A stretch of 22,972 nt of DNA, from positions 1-22,972 of the IMG/VR virus record IMGVR_UViG_3300042691_020788; one strand, given 5' to 3'. Source of the DNA: a virus. Shown in pieces: positions 1 through 6,423 of the stretch (the stretch's first letter is position 1; every line of letters starts with the position of its first letter). Under the pieces are notes generated by a model. It ran no database searches. It was given only the letters and a program-made list of their open reading frames with translations, and was not told the DNA's origin. A program made the translations under genes and the position numbers.

Positions 1-1522
1 TCGCTGCCTTCGCTGCATTGCCTTTCGCAGCATCCTCTTGAATTTTTTCCCGGAGTACCACGGCCTCCTTCTCCTTCTTGACCTCGGCCATCATCACATT
101 CCTCCGCACGAGTGCGTATTGATACTCTTGCTGAACTCGTGGGTCGGTCTTGGCATAGTTCTCGGCTGCATTCTTGAGTGCATCGAACGAGGCCGTGGTT
201 GCTTGGAGGGTTCTCCGGGCAGCATCGGCACGAGTGACCTCTGATGCCTTGACTCCTCGCTCGGCAGCGATGGTCACTTGCATCTGCGAGATTTCCATCT
301 CGGCATTGTACTTGATGTTCTCCTTTATGTTGCGAATTTGCTTTGCAGTATATTCATCGCTCGACAATGCGACTTTATCGTATGCCTTCCGAACTGACCT
401 ATCCCAAAAATTGAACGAGTCGAAGAGATACTTCAATGCCGGGCCAACGATGCCGGAGGCATCCTTGCCTCCTTGCTTGATTGTGTTGAAGAATCGCTCC
501 ATGGATGCACCGAGCGAGTCAGTTTGCTCAAGCATCTGAGGCCCGAATGTCTGCTGCATCTGCATCGCCAACAATGGCAACACATCCTTCGCCATGACAT
601 TTCCGGAGGAAATCATCTTATTGAGTTCAATCTCAGAAACACCGATGGCATCGGCAGTCATTGCGAATGCTCCGGGAATCCTCTCTGACAATTGGCCACG
701 GAGTTCTTCCGCTTGCAGCACACCTTTCGAGAGCGATTGCTGCAATGCCCGGAATGCACCATCCATCTGCTCGGCAGAGAGACCCATTGCTCGTGATGCG
801 ACAACAACGGCCTTGAATTGCTCGTTGGTTGCCTCCACGGATTGTCCGGACAAAATCGCAGATGTTGCGAAATCCTTGTATGCTCCGGATGCCGTTTCAA
901 ACGAAACTCCGATGTTGTTGGATAATGACTTGAGTGATTCGATTTGCGCTTGTGCTGCTGAACTCGACCCGGTGAGAAACTTGAATTGAGCATTCAGCGA
1001 TTCAACTTGTCCTCCCATTTTCGCCATGGCGATGGTGGTTTCATAAATCTCCTTGGCAAGATAAATTTTGCCTCCCAATTTGACCATGTTTGTCAATTGA
1101 GTCAGCATATCGGCTTTTCCTCCGGCCGATGGCATCGTTGGCATCTTGGTCTGAGCGAGTTGCCGTTGGAATGCTGCTGCTGCTGCTTGATTCTTTCGGA
1201 GTTGCGCCTCGACTCCGGAGAATCCGGCTGCTGCCTTATTCCCGGCAGAAACGGCCTCCTTTCCGGCCTCCTTCAACGAATTTGTGAATGCCCTAACTTG
1301 AGATTGCGATTTACCAATGGCTGCACCGAACTTGACTGCTCCGGTAGTTGCCGGGCCAAGTCCGGCCGTGGAATCGCCTCCGGTCTGCCGTAGATTCTCT
1401 TGAAATTTATCGAGTGCTGCGTTCGCTGCTTTCTCTTCTGCCGTTAGCTTATCGAATGCCTCCGTTGCCTTGGACAATTCAGAGGAATCGACAACATATT
1501 TAATTTTGACCTCATTCAACAT
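1..1522 (-). CDS. Phage tail tape measure protein, N-terminal part (runs off left edge)
   Basis: An open frame of at least 507 codons starts at the ATG at 1522 (MLNEVKIKYVVDSSELSK) and is still open at base 1. After an Ala/Gln/Lys-rich helical N-terminus comes a segment typical of the lambda/TP901-type tape measure domain: residues around 170-330 contain FKFLTGSSSAAQAQIESL, SNNIGVSFETASGAYKDFA, AEELRGQLSERIPGAF and NVMAKDVLPLLAMQMQ. In this family the protein spans the tail lumen and fixes tail length, so the phage should have a long tail. The gene follows a terminator (1551-1575) and a TAnnTTTG promoter-like motif, so it may be transcribed separately from the chaperone gene upstream. Start choice: the ATG at 1531 hits a stop after four codons. 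Total length and the C-terminal domain cannot be seen. Confidence 0.92.
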   Translation of the reverse strand, partial: MLNEVKIKYVVDSSELSKATEAFDKLTAEEKAANAALDKFQENLRQTGGDSTAGLGPATTGAVKFGAAIGKSQSQVRAFTNSLKEAGKEAVSAGNKAAAGFSGVEAQLRKNQAAAAAFQRQLAQTKMPTMPSAGGKADMLTQLTNMVKLGGKIYLAKEIYETTIAMAKMGGQVESLNAQFKFLTGSSSAAQAQIESLKSLSNNIGVSFETASGAYKDFATSAILSGQSVEATNEQFKAVVVASRAMGLSAEQMDGAFRALQQSLSKGVLQAEELRGQLSERIPGAFAMTADAIGVSEIELNKMISSGNVMAKDVLPLLAMQMQQTFGPQMLEQTDSLGASMERFFNTIKQGGKDASGIVGPALKYLFDSFNFWDRSVRKAYDKVALSSDEYTAKQIRNIKENIKYNAEMEISQMQVTIAAERGVKASEVTRADAARRTLQATTASFDALKNAAENYAKTDPRVQQEYQYALVRRNVMMAEVKKEKEAVVLREKIQEDAAKGNAAKAA

Positions 1523-1539
1523 GGGTTCATGCGTTTTCG

Positions 1540-1547
1540 CAAAAGTA
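1540..1547 (-). promoter_or_regulatory. Possible promoter -7 box (TACTTTTG) for the tape measure gene
   Basis: On the minus strand the sequence reads TTTACTTTTGCGAAAACGC just before the tape measure start. TACTTTTG is an exact match to the Bacteroidetes -7 consensus TAnnTTTG. No TTTG lies 19 bp upstream (the spot holds GGTC), so the -33 half is missing. A near-identical block, TCTACTTTTGTGAAAACG, precedes the gene starting at 5602, also right after a terminator. A start site about 6 bp downstream would give a leader of about 11 nt. Confidence 0.4.
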
Positions 1548-1550
1548 AAG

Positions 1551-1575
1551 AAAAAAGGTCGGCATCGACCGACCC
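1551..1575 (-). terminator. Intrinsic terminator after the tail chaperone gene
   Basis: On the minus strand a 6-bp stem GGTCGG/CCGACC (1574-1569 with 1562-1557, loop TCGATG) is followed at once by six T residues (1556-1551). It starts 2 bases after the stop codon at 1577 and lies before the tape measure gene, consistent with rho-independent termination or attenuation between chaperone and tape measure. Confidence 0.65.
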
Positions 1576-1576
1576 A

Positions 1577-1918
1577 TTATTTACCAATTTTTCGATTTGC
1601 CTCCCGGAGTCTTGAGTTCTCCTTTTTCAACTCGTTGAGCCATGTGGAGTAAGTCAAGTAATATTCGTATATTGGTTTTTCGACCAAGCATTTAATCTTT
1701 TGTGGGTCTCCATCTCCGAAATGATAGATTTCGACAAATCTTCGCCTAAACTCCCGATGGATATAAGTGAAGTAATATGATTTATCGTGTTCATCATTCT
1801 TCTGCTTTCTGCCTCCAAATAGGTCGGAGAATTCTTGCTCAATTCTCGTAAAGAGGGAATGAATTCTGAGTCCGGCAGACTCAAAAAAAAACCCGGCACA
1901 TCGTTGTGAGTCATCCAA
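1577..1918 (-). CDS. Minus-one-frame continuation of the tail assembly chaperone-like gene
   Basis: This frame overlaps the 3' part of the 1654-2412 gene. Its second half (KSYYFTYIHREFRRRF, then YEYYLTYSTWLNELKKEN) looks like genuine coding sequence. It has no convincing start of its own: the only ATG, at 1918, lies inside the upstream gene. Both frames share a run of nine T residues (mRNA sense) at 1891-1883, GGGTTTTTTTTTGAGTC, where one base of -1 slippage joins them into a product of about 278 residues. A 5-bp hairpin, GAGTC/GACTC with loop TGCCG, follows the run directly. Many tailed phages make two tail chaperones by frameshifting in exactly this position, immediately before the tape measure gene. 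Alternatives are a homopolymer sequencing error that split one gene, or a frame switch somewhat further downstream. Confidence 0.6.
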   Translation of the reverse strand: MDDSQRCAGFFFESAGLRIHSLFTRIEQEFSDLFGGRKQKNDEHDKSYYFTYIHREFRRRFVEIYHFGDGDPQKIKCLVEKPIYEYYLTYSTWLNELKKENSRLREANRKIGK

Positions 1919-2412
1919 TGCTTCATCTTTGCCTCATTGTATGGATACTGATAATCCAATGGATTCTCGCCCTCATCAAAGTACATGACCGATGCCAACT
2001 TGAATGTCCGAGTGAACGAGAATGACATCGAGAGTTGCTCCTTGAGTCGGTTCGCTAAGATTCCAATCTCATACAACTTCTTGTCTGCCGGAGTTCGTTG
2101 GTTCATCACAAGTTGAATGAGCGACTCATTCCATGATTGCAGAACTGCCGGGTTGATTTGCCACAATTCCTCCGTGAGAATATCCCTCGCTGCGATGGCT
2201 CTCTGAAATGGGATGTTCACATCGGCCGAAAATCGGAAGTAATTGATGCCACCGGAAGTGAATGCGAACTCGATTTGGTCATGTCGCTCCTTCGGTGCGA
2301 TTCCGTTGTATCGTGGCACTCCGGGAATCACCGGATTCACCACTCCACTATCTCGACCGGAGGAATCAGTTTTCGAATCACGAAAAAATTTAGACCTAAA
2401 AAAAGCAAGCAT
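1654..2412 (-). CDS. Tail assembly chaperone-like protein (zero-frame product, 252 aa)
   Basis: The gene sits directly upstream of the tape measure gene, the usual place of lambda gpG/gpGT-type tail assembly chaperones. I recognise no catalytic motif. The middle (KLASVMYFDEGENPLDYQYPYNEAKMKHW) resembles, from memory, a protein conserved before the tape measure gene in Bacteroidota phages. The first 173 codons lie before a T9 run at 1891-1883. After it this frame continues for about 78 codons using codons less common here (ATA, AGT, TTA), while the -1 frame looks more native, so the C-terminus of the main product is uncertain. The start at 2412 overlaps the preceding gene by 76 bases. The chaperone role is inferred from position. 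Confidence 0.7.
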   Translation of the reverse strand: MLAFFRSKFFRDSKTDSSGRDSGVVNPVIPGVPRYNGIAPKERHDQIEFAFTSGGINYFRFSADVNIPFQRAIAARDILTEELWQINPAVLQSWNESLIQLVMNQRTPADKKLYEIGILANRLKEQLSMSFSFTRTFKLASVMYFDEGENPLDYQYPYNEAKMKHWMTHNDVPGFFLSLPDSEFIPSLRELSKNSPTYLEAESRRMMNTINHITSLISIGSLGEDLSKSIISEMETHKRLNAWSKNQYTNIT

Positions 2413-2672
2413 AAAGCAAACGATGAATCAAAGAGGAAAAACGAGATGGCGATGTACTGCCATCCGGCAGAGCAATACGGACATTCACCCAATGGTTTCG
2501 CCAAGTTCACCGGGAGTCTCTGCAATTGGCAGAGATACCACCGACCAACCGGATGGTCTTCCATCAAGAAATTCAAGAAATATGACAACATTGCGCTCAT
2601 TGTCGCAATCGTTGCTTGGCATAATAATGCAGCAACCTCTGCGTTTCCCTCCGCAAGATACTTGATACTCAT
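2337..2672 (-). CDS. Small phage membrane protein with CxxC-x-x-x-W motif
   Basis: 111 residues. There is a hydrophobic segment near residues 14-36 and a stronger C-terminal one near 72-99 (YIAISFFLFDSSFALCLLFL). Between them lies KPLGECPYCSAGWQY, a Cys pair followed by Trp. This arrangement resembles the DUF1360-type phage membrane proteins (CxxCxGxW), and similar proteins occur between terminase and tail genes in Bacteroidota phages; that link is from memory. It starts 11 bases after the previous stop and its end overlaps the chaperone gene. Function unknown; the Cys pair could bind a metal or form a disulfide. Confidence 0.75.
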   Translation of the reverse strand: MSIKYLAEGNAEVAALLCQATIATMSAMLSYFLNFLMEDHPVGRWYLCQLQRLPVNLAKPLGECPYCSAGWQYIAISFFLFDSSFALCLLFLGLNFFVIRKLIPPVEIVEW

Positions 2673-2683
2673 GTTCTTCCATT

Positions 2684-3049
2684 TTAGTAATCGAGTTTGA
2701 ATTGATTTTGTAATGATGTTCCGGCAGTCACTTGAAAAATCAATGATGTCACCGGGTCTCCGGATGCTTGAAGTTCAACAATCTCCAATGTTGTCGGATT
2801 GAACATAAACACCTCGTAAATCGGAGAGCCATATCCGTTGATGAATCCATCCGGAAGTTCTTCATCGAGAAAAATGGTTGCATAACCATCAATAACAGAC
2901 TTGGTCACCTCAACTACTGAGTCTCCCTTGTATATCCGAATCGTGATGGTTGGCTCGATGTACGATTCCGGAATCTTGATGAGCAATTCAACCGGGCATC
3001 CAACGAACGAATCGCAGATGCGAAAACTATTCTTGCAACAATTTACCAT
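2684..3049 (-). CDS. Hypothetical phage protein downstream of terminase (121 aa)
   Basis: The ATG at 3049 (MVNCCKNSFRICDSFVGCP) is preferred over the upstream ATG at 3181, which would lie deep within the terminase gene and add a low-complexity, non-native N-terminus. The chosen start still overlaps the terminase end by 23 bases. The protein has a Cys-rich N-terminus (four Cys in the first 18 residues) followed by a beta-rich body (TITIRIYKGDSVVEVTKSV, YGSPIYEVFMFNPTTLEIV). This fits a small structural or tail-associated protein. No family is recognised with certainty. Confidence 0.75.
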   Translation of the reverse strand: MVNCCKNSFRICDSFVGCPVELLIKIPESYIEPTITIRIYKGDSVVEVTKSVIDGYATIFLDEELPDGFINGYGSPIYEVFMFNPTTLEIVELQASGDPVTSLIFQVTAGTSLQNQFKLDY

Positions 3050-4367
3050 CGAACTTTGAGAGATTATATTCCCCGGCAATTTCGGAAAAATTCCCGAAAG
3101 AAAAATATCGCCAACAATCGAGTGCGTGAGACTTGTCCGGGTTCTTGGTCTTCCATGGGTCGAGTGAGAGTCTTCGGTCAACCTTGGCCTCCTTCAAGTC
3201 AATGATGAGGTCACGGCAATTGGCCCGGCTGATTTGAACCCGGCACTTCGAGAACACCAATGTGTCCACGATTCTCGTGTTCAGATGGCTCGGTGCTGAA
3301 CGCATGATGGCCATGACATTGTCCGGAAGACTCATGTAGTTCACGATGAGTTGATATGCCGATACATTGCCTCTCGTGGTTGCACTCCGGGAGTTTCCGG
3401 CCGGGTCTCCATGGATGATGAATCTGCGACCCGGATAATCGCTCTTGATGGTCTCGCAGAGGTCACCGAGGTCTCCGATGCGATACACCTTGAGAACATT
3501 GATTGTCGCATAATACTGATGACCGGGTTGGTTCTTGGAATACTGAGCCACCACGCAAGTATTTGTGACATTGAAGTCGAATGATAGATGAATGTTGAAC
3601 GATGGATGTGCCTTGATGTCACCATCCACAACATGGAGTTGCTCATCGAAGTTCTTTGCATAAAGCGATTCCCTATCCCAAATTCCCCAATTGCCGTTCG
3701 CATATACATCCCAATATGTGAAGTCAATCTCCTTGAGTGCCTCCATCCGGATTGGATACTCGGCATCGAGAAACTGCAACGAGTCTCGATAGGTCGAATG
3801 AGCGATGAGTATCTTGTCTCGCTCCAATGCCGGAGGATTGTCGAAGAATCGCTCCTTAATCCAATGTGAATCGCTGACCGGGTTGAATGTAAGGAAGAAT
3901 CGTTTTGGATGCTTGCTCACTCCCCGGAGGCGAAGAGTGATTTGAATGTAATCATCCTTCGTGAATTCCGTGGCCTCCTCCATCCAAATGAATTTCGCTT
4001 GAGTGAGCGACTTGAGTTTTTCCGGATTATCCACTCCCATCATGATGATGCGATTCGTGGCATACCGAATCTCGAAGAGGCCATCCAAGCATCGCACGAG
4101 ACCATCCAATCCCCACTCGCTTATCTTGTTCTTAAAATCGCCATACACGGAGTTCCGGATGGTTGCAGCGACCTTCCGCAGAACAACGAATGTCTGATGC
4201 TGATTCGTTGCATCATCGAGAATCTGAGCAAGGAGGAACTGAATCATGGTTTGCGATTTCCCCGAACCAGCACCACCATAGAGAATATTGTGAATCTTCG
4301 GCCGGGTTATCGCTCCGAGATACTTCTGATTCCACAATCGTGGATTGCTGATGTCAATGACTGCCAC
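3027..4367 (-). CDS. terL: Terminase large subunit
   Basis: 446 residues with both terminase domains. ATPase: Walker A GGAGSGKSQ at residues 31-39, Walker B FIWMEE at 126-131, coupling motif LTFNP near 159-163. Nuclease: candidate metal ligands D264 (LSFDFNV), D321 (FIIHGDP) and D417 (HALDCWRYF). It pumps DNA into the prohead and cuts concatemers. The start is GTG, three bases after the stop of the small subunit, consistent with coupled translation. The protein aligns from its first residues with typical terminases (ISNPRLWNQKYLGA), so the GTG is well placed. The 3' end overlaps the next gene by 23 bases. Unusually, no portal gene follows. Confidence 0.96.
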   Translation of the reverse strand: MAVIDISNPRLWNQKYLGAITRPKIHNILYGGAGSGKSQTMIQFLLAQILDDATNQHQTFVVLRKVAATIRNSVYGDFKNKISEWGLDGLVRCLDGLFEIRYATNRIIMMGVDNPEKLKSLTQAKFIWMEEATEFTKDDYIQITLRLRGVSKHPKRFFLTFNPVSDSHWIKERFFDNPPALERDKILIAHSTYRDSLQFLDAEYPIRMEALKEIDFTYWDVYANGNWGIWDRESLYAKNFDEQLHVVDGDIKAHPSFNIHLSFDFNVTNTCVVAQYSKNQPGHQYYATINVLKVYRIGDLGDLCETIKSDYPGRRFIIHGDPAGNSRSATTRGNVSAYQLIVNYMSLPDNVMAIMRSAPSHLNTRIVDTLVFSKCRVQISRANCRDLIIDLKEAKVDRRLSLDPWKTKNPDKSHALDCWRYFSFGNFSEIAGEYNLSKFDGKLLQE

Positions 4368-4370
4368 GAA

Positions 4371-4697
4371 TCAATCCTCGCTTGTCTCATCCTCCTCTCC
4401 CGGTGGTTTCGGCATGATGACCACATTGGTTGAACCGGAGAGTTCGATGCTCTCCTTGGCCTTACCATAGGCCCGGTCGATGATGAACTCAGCGGCACGG
4501 ACATCTCCTTTGATTGCCTTGTTTCTCATGGCCATCATGATGGCCTCGGCAGCACTCTTGCCGTTTTGAATGTCACCAAGTACCGAGTCCATGATTGTCT
4601 TCATGGATGGCAGTTTCGGCCGACCATTCGGATTGCCGGACTCGCCTTTCTTAAATCGATTCCCTTTTCCACGGATGTTCTCGAAATTCCCTTTCAT
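4371..4697 (-). CDS. terS: Terminase small subunit-like DNA-binding protein
   Basis: 108 residues immediately upstream of terL. The N-terminus (NRFKKGESGNPNGRPKLPS) carries the GxSGNPxGRP signature of the DUF5681 proteins found before phage large terminases. The middle (IMDSVLGDIQNGKSAAEAIMMAMRNKAIKGDVRAAEFIIDRAYGK split over two helices) fits the helical region that follows in that family. The acidic C-terminus is PGEEDETSED. Expected role: recognising phage DNA and handing it to the large subunit. Position and signature agree; direct small-terminase activity is inferred. Confidence 0.82.
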   Translation of the reverse strand: MKGNFENIRGKGNRFKKGESGNPNGRPKLPSMKTIMDSVLGDIQNGKSAAEAIMMAMRNKAIKGDVRAAEFIIDRAYGKAKESIELSGSTNVVIMPKPPGEEDETSED

Positions 4698-4716
4698 CGC
4701 TTTGCTTCCGCTTTGT

Positions 4717-5256
4717 TTATCTCTGACTGATTTTTGCCGGGATTCCGAACCCGGATAATGCTTGAGCGATTAGCGAGTGCGACCTCTGAGCCTCCTCCTC
4801 GGAGTTGAATTGAATCACGAGCGACTTCCCGGATTCGCTCTCGAAATTGGATGTCTCCTCCTCCAACGATGCCTCCTCGCTCTGCCATACATTCATTCCC
4901 CACTCCTTGAGTTCCTCGGCATCCCAATTGTTTCCGAGGTCATCCCAATCCCATTCACCATGGCTGAGATTATCCTTGATGATGAACTCTCGTTGCTTCT
5001 CCTCGCTCCAATCGACTTGGATGATTGGGCATTCCTTCCATCCGGCATCCTTCATCGCCCGGAATCGCATATTGCCTCCGAGGATGATGTTGTCTTGGTT
5101 GATGATTATCGGCCGGACATCGGCCATCTCCGGGAAGTCCTTGAGCGACTTCACGAGTTTGTGAAACTCATCATCCTTGATGATACGAGGATTCTCCGGG
5201 TTCGGTTTGACCCGGTAGATTGGCCATGTCATGATTCGTGTTTCCTCGTTCAGCAT
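4717..5256 (-). CDS. ParB/sulfiredoxin-fold nuclease domain protein
   Basis: The ParB-like N-domain is visible: VKPNPENPRIIKDDEFHKLV, then ADVRPIIIN, ILGGNMRFRAMKDAGW and a short acidic tail. These match the phage ParB-type (ParB/Srx) domain with its GGNxRxxA motif. In phages such proteins are found beside terminase genes and may act as DNA-binding or nicking proteins in packaging, but no role is proven from the sequence. Starts at 5256 (MLNEETRIM, overlapping the upstream stop by 7 bases) or 5232 (MTWPIYRV) are both possible. The C-terminal half is rich in Trp, Glu and Asp (EWDWDDLGNNWDAEELKEW). Confidence 0.85.
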   Translation of the reverse strand: MLNEETRIMTWPIYRVKPNPENPRIIKDDEFHKLVKSLKDFPEMADVRPIIINQDNIILGGNMRFRAMKDAGWKECPIIQVDWSEEKQREFIIKDNLSHGEWDWDDLGNNWDAEELKEWGMNVWQSEEASLEEETSNFESESGKSLVIQFNSEEEAQRSHSLIAQALSGFGIPAKISQR

Positions 5257-5453
5257 CGATGCTCTCTGATGATTTCCTTGAGTTGTCGCTTCTGCTCTTC
5301 CCGGCTCTCGATGAAGTCTGACATGAGTTGCCGGAGTTTGTCTGCTGCCTTGAATTCTTGACCACAAGCAACGAGCCATCGGTCATGGAAATCACGAGTC
5401 ACTTGGACTGAGACCTTAGTATATTCGACAAACTCTCGTGGCTCTCTTGGCAT
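5250..5453 (-). CDS. Small hypothetical protein (67 aa) upstream of the ParB-like gene
   Basis: The ATG at 5453 overlaps the stop of the 49-residue gene by one base (TAATG), strong support for this start; longer versions would run through that gene in another frame. The protein has a beta-like strand then helices (YTKVSVQVTRDFHDRWLVAC, then a charged helix SREEQKRQLKEIIREH). This pattern could fit a small ribbon-helix-helix DNA-binding protein, but no clear motif confirms that. Confidence 0.75.
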   Translation of the reverse strand: MPREPREFVEYTKVSVQVTRDFHDRWLVACGQEFKAADKLRQLMSDFIESREEQKRQLKEIIREHRC

Positions 5454-5602
5454 TACATCTTCTTTTTCTTCGCTGCCTTCTTGGCTTCCTTGGCCACGGA
5501 GAGAGCGATTGCGACTGCTTGCTTTTGTGGCCTTCCGGCTTTCATCTCGGTTGAGATGTTTTTTGAGATTGTCTTCTTGGAATATCCTTTTTTCAGAGGC
5601 AT
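5453..5602 (-). CDS. DUF6496-like small basic phage protein (49 aa)
   Basis: The protein begins MPLKKGYSKKTISKNISTEM and continues AGRPQKQAVAIALSVAKEAK before a Lys-rich tail. This matches a well-known family of about 50-65 residues in tailed phages (PLKKGxSxKxIxxNIxxEMxxGxPxKQAxAIAL). The function is unknown; the basic tail suggests nucleic-acid contact. It is the first gene after a terminator and a TACTTTTG motif, so it probably starts the transcript that runs through ParB-like, terS and terL. The next gene overlaps its stop by one base. Confidence 0.88.
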   Translation of the reverse strand: MPLKKGYSKKTISKNISTEMKAGRPQKQAVAIALSVAKEAKKAAKKKKM

Positions 5603-5619
5603 GGCGATTTTCGTTTTCA

Positions 5620-5627
5620 CAAAAGTA
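5620..5627 (-). promoter_or_regulatory. Possible promoter -7 box (TACTTTTG) for the terminase operon
   Basis: TACTTTTG on the minus strand matches TAnnTTTG exactly and is followed by TGAAAACG. The start codon at 5602 lies 17 bases downstream. No TTTG lies 19 bp upstream. The same arrangement (terminator, T-rich stretch, TACTTTTG, YGAAAACG) stands before the tape measure gene. Confidence 0.42.
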
Positions 5628-5642
5628 GAAAAAATCTAAAAC

Positions 5643-5665
5643 AAAAAATCCGGGTAAAACCCGGA
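5643..5665 (-). terminator. Intrinsic terminator between the small-gene cluster and the terminase operon
   Basis: On the minus strand a 7-bp stem TCCGGGT/ACCCGGA with loop TTT (5665-5649) is followed by six T residues (5648-5643). It lies 28 bases past the stop of the 57-residue gene at 5693 and 40 bases before the ATG at 5602, so it would end the upstream transcript. Confidence 0.8.
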
Positions 5666-5692
5666 CTCTTTGCCTCTGAATCATATGCAATT

Positions 5693-5866
5693 CTAAATAC
5701 CCCGAATAATAAGGTTTGGCCGTGGAACGGCATTATCCTCTATCCATTTTTTTTCTTGTACGGCCTTACCATACACGAGGAGAGGTCGGCCTCTCCGGTC
5801 TCGTGCCGTGTAAAGTTGGTCTGCCCCGGTCTCGGTGATTTTGAAAATTCCGAACTTGGCTCTCAT
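5693..5866 (-). CDS. Small hypothetical protein (57 aa)
   Basis: An ATG at 5866 overlaps the preceding stop as ATGA and reads MRAKFGIFKITETGADQLYT to a TAG at 5693-5695. The protein has a basic patch (ARDRRGRPLLVYGKAVQEKK) and looks like a compact beta-hairpin-containing fold. It is the last gene before the terminator at 5643-5665. The coupled start and uninterrupted frame support it. No family recognised. A strong inverted repeat lies inside it at 5774-5805. Confidence 0.72.
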   Translation of the reverse strand: MRAKFGIFKITETGADQLYTARDRRGRPLLVYGKAVQEKKWIEDNAVPRPNLIIRGI

Positions 5867-6108
5867 ATCCGTGATGAATAAGGTTCACGAATGATTTCCC
5901 ATGTTCCGGCCGGAGTCAATCCCATTGGGATGTTCTTGACATCGTTGTCGATGATGTCATACACGATGACCTCATCGGCATGATAATCCTTGACATCAAA
6001 CCCGATGACCACGAAGTGATTCGGGATGCCGGACTTGTTGCCGGACTTGGCTCTGAACTCCGTTCCGAACGGAACTGAGGAGTCGATTGTGATTTGCTTT
6101 TTTGCCAT
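5863..6108 (-). CDS. Hypothetical protein (81 aa)
   Basis: Reads MAKKQITIDSSVPFGTEFRA and has a beta-rich body (FVVIGFDVKDYHADEVIVYD). It starts 17 bases after a conserved GGGGAGGA hairpin and ends with an ATGA overlap to the next gene. It belongs to the cassette driven by the promoter at 6707-6737. Function unknown. Confidence 0.75.
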   Translation of the reverse strand: MAKKQITIDSSVPFGTEFRAKSGNKSGIPNHFVVIGFDVKDYHADEVIVYDIIDNDVKNIPMGLTPAGTWEIIREPYSSRI

Positions 6109-6125
6109 TTTTGAAAGTAGAAAAT

Positions 6126-6145
6126 GGGGAGGACTGCTCCTCCCC
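6126..6145 (-). repeat. Conserved intergenic hairpin, copy 1
   Basis: Perfect 8-bp inverted repeat GGGGAGGA/TCCTCCCC with a 4-base loop, inside the longer shared minus-strand block TTTCACCGGGGAGGAGCAG. Copies 2 (6395-6414) and 3 (16923-16942, opposite strand) share the TTTCACC flank. Each lies 11-17 bases before a small gene. No T-run follows, so it is not a standard terminator; it may be an RNA processing or stability element. Confidence 0.8.
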
Positions 6146-6153
6146 GGTGAAAC

Positions 6154-6378
6154 TTAGAAACAAGATTTGAGGTCAGAAACAAACATCGGATGAACCCGGC
6201 AATCCCAACCGGATGAATACTTGAGTGCCGAGAAAATTGTCTGACCTCCGGATGTTACCTTTTTGTGAATTGGTCGGTCAATATCGACATCGCCTCCCAA
6301 CTTCTTGAGGCGAGTGATGAACTTGCGAATGGTGCGACCATCCAAAACTGCGATTTCCATTTTTGCTTGATTTTCCAT
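6154..6378 (-). CDS. Hypothetical protein (74 aa)
   Basis: MENQAKMEIAVLDGRTIRKF followed by ITRLKKLGGDVDIDRPIHKK. The start at 6378 follows hairpin copy 2 by 16 bases; an internal ATG at 6360 (MEIAVLDG) is a possible alternative. The protein is the second in a three- to four-gene cassette of short unknown proteins. Nothing in it identifies a function. Confidence 0.72.
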   Translation of the reverse strand: MENQAKMEIAVLDGRTIRKFITRLKKLGGDVDIDRPIHKKVTSGGQTIFSALKYSSGWDCRVHPMFVSDLKSCF

Positions 6379-6394
6379 TTTGAAATTTGAAAAT

Positions 6395-6414
6395 GGGGAG
6401 GATTGCTCCTCCCC
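6395..6414 (-). repeat. Conserved intergenic hairpin, copy 2
   Basis: GGGGAGGA/TCCTCCCC with loop TTGC on the plus strand, between the 6424-6675 and 6154-6378 genes. On the minus strand the flank reads AATGTTTCACCGGGGAGGAG, which matches copy 3 at 16.9 kb almost base for base (CAATGTTTCACCGGGGAGGAG with one loop difference). Confidence 0.82.
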
Positions 6415-6423
6415 GGTGAAACA

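Noticed and set aside
2137-2700. Plus-strand frames of 140-187 codons over the tail chaperone and membrane genes
   Set aside because: They are antisense shadows of recognisable minus-strand genes; the GATC/CTAG-poor sequence with few TAG codons makes long shadow frames common.
4003-4433. Plus-strand frames opposite terL
   Set aside because: No family resemblance; the minus frame has full terminase motifs.
5250-5690. 146-residue version of the 67-residue protein
   Set aside because: It would run through the DUF6496-like gene in another frame and through the terminator; the TAATG overlap at 5453 fixes the start.
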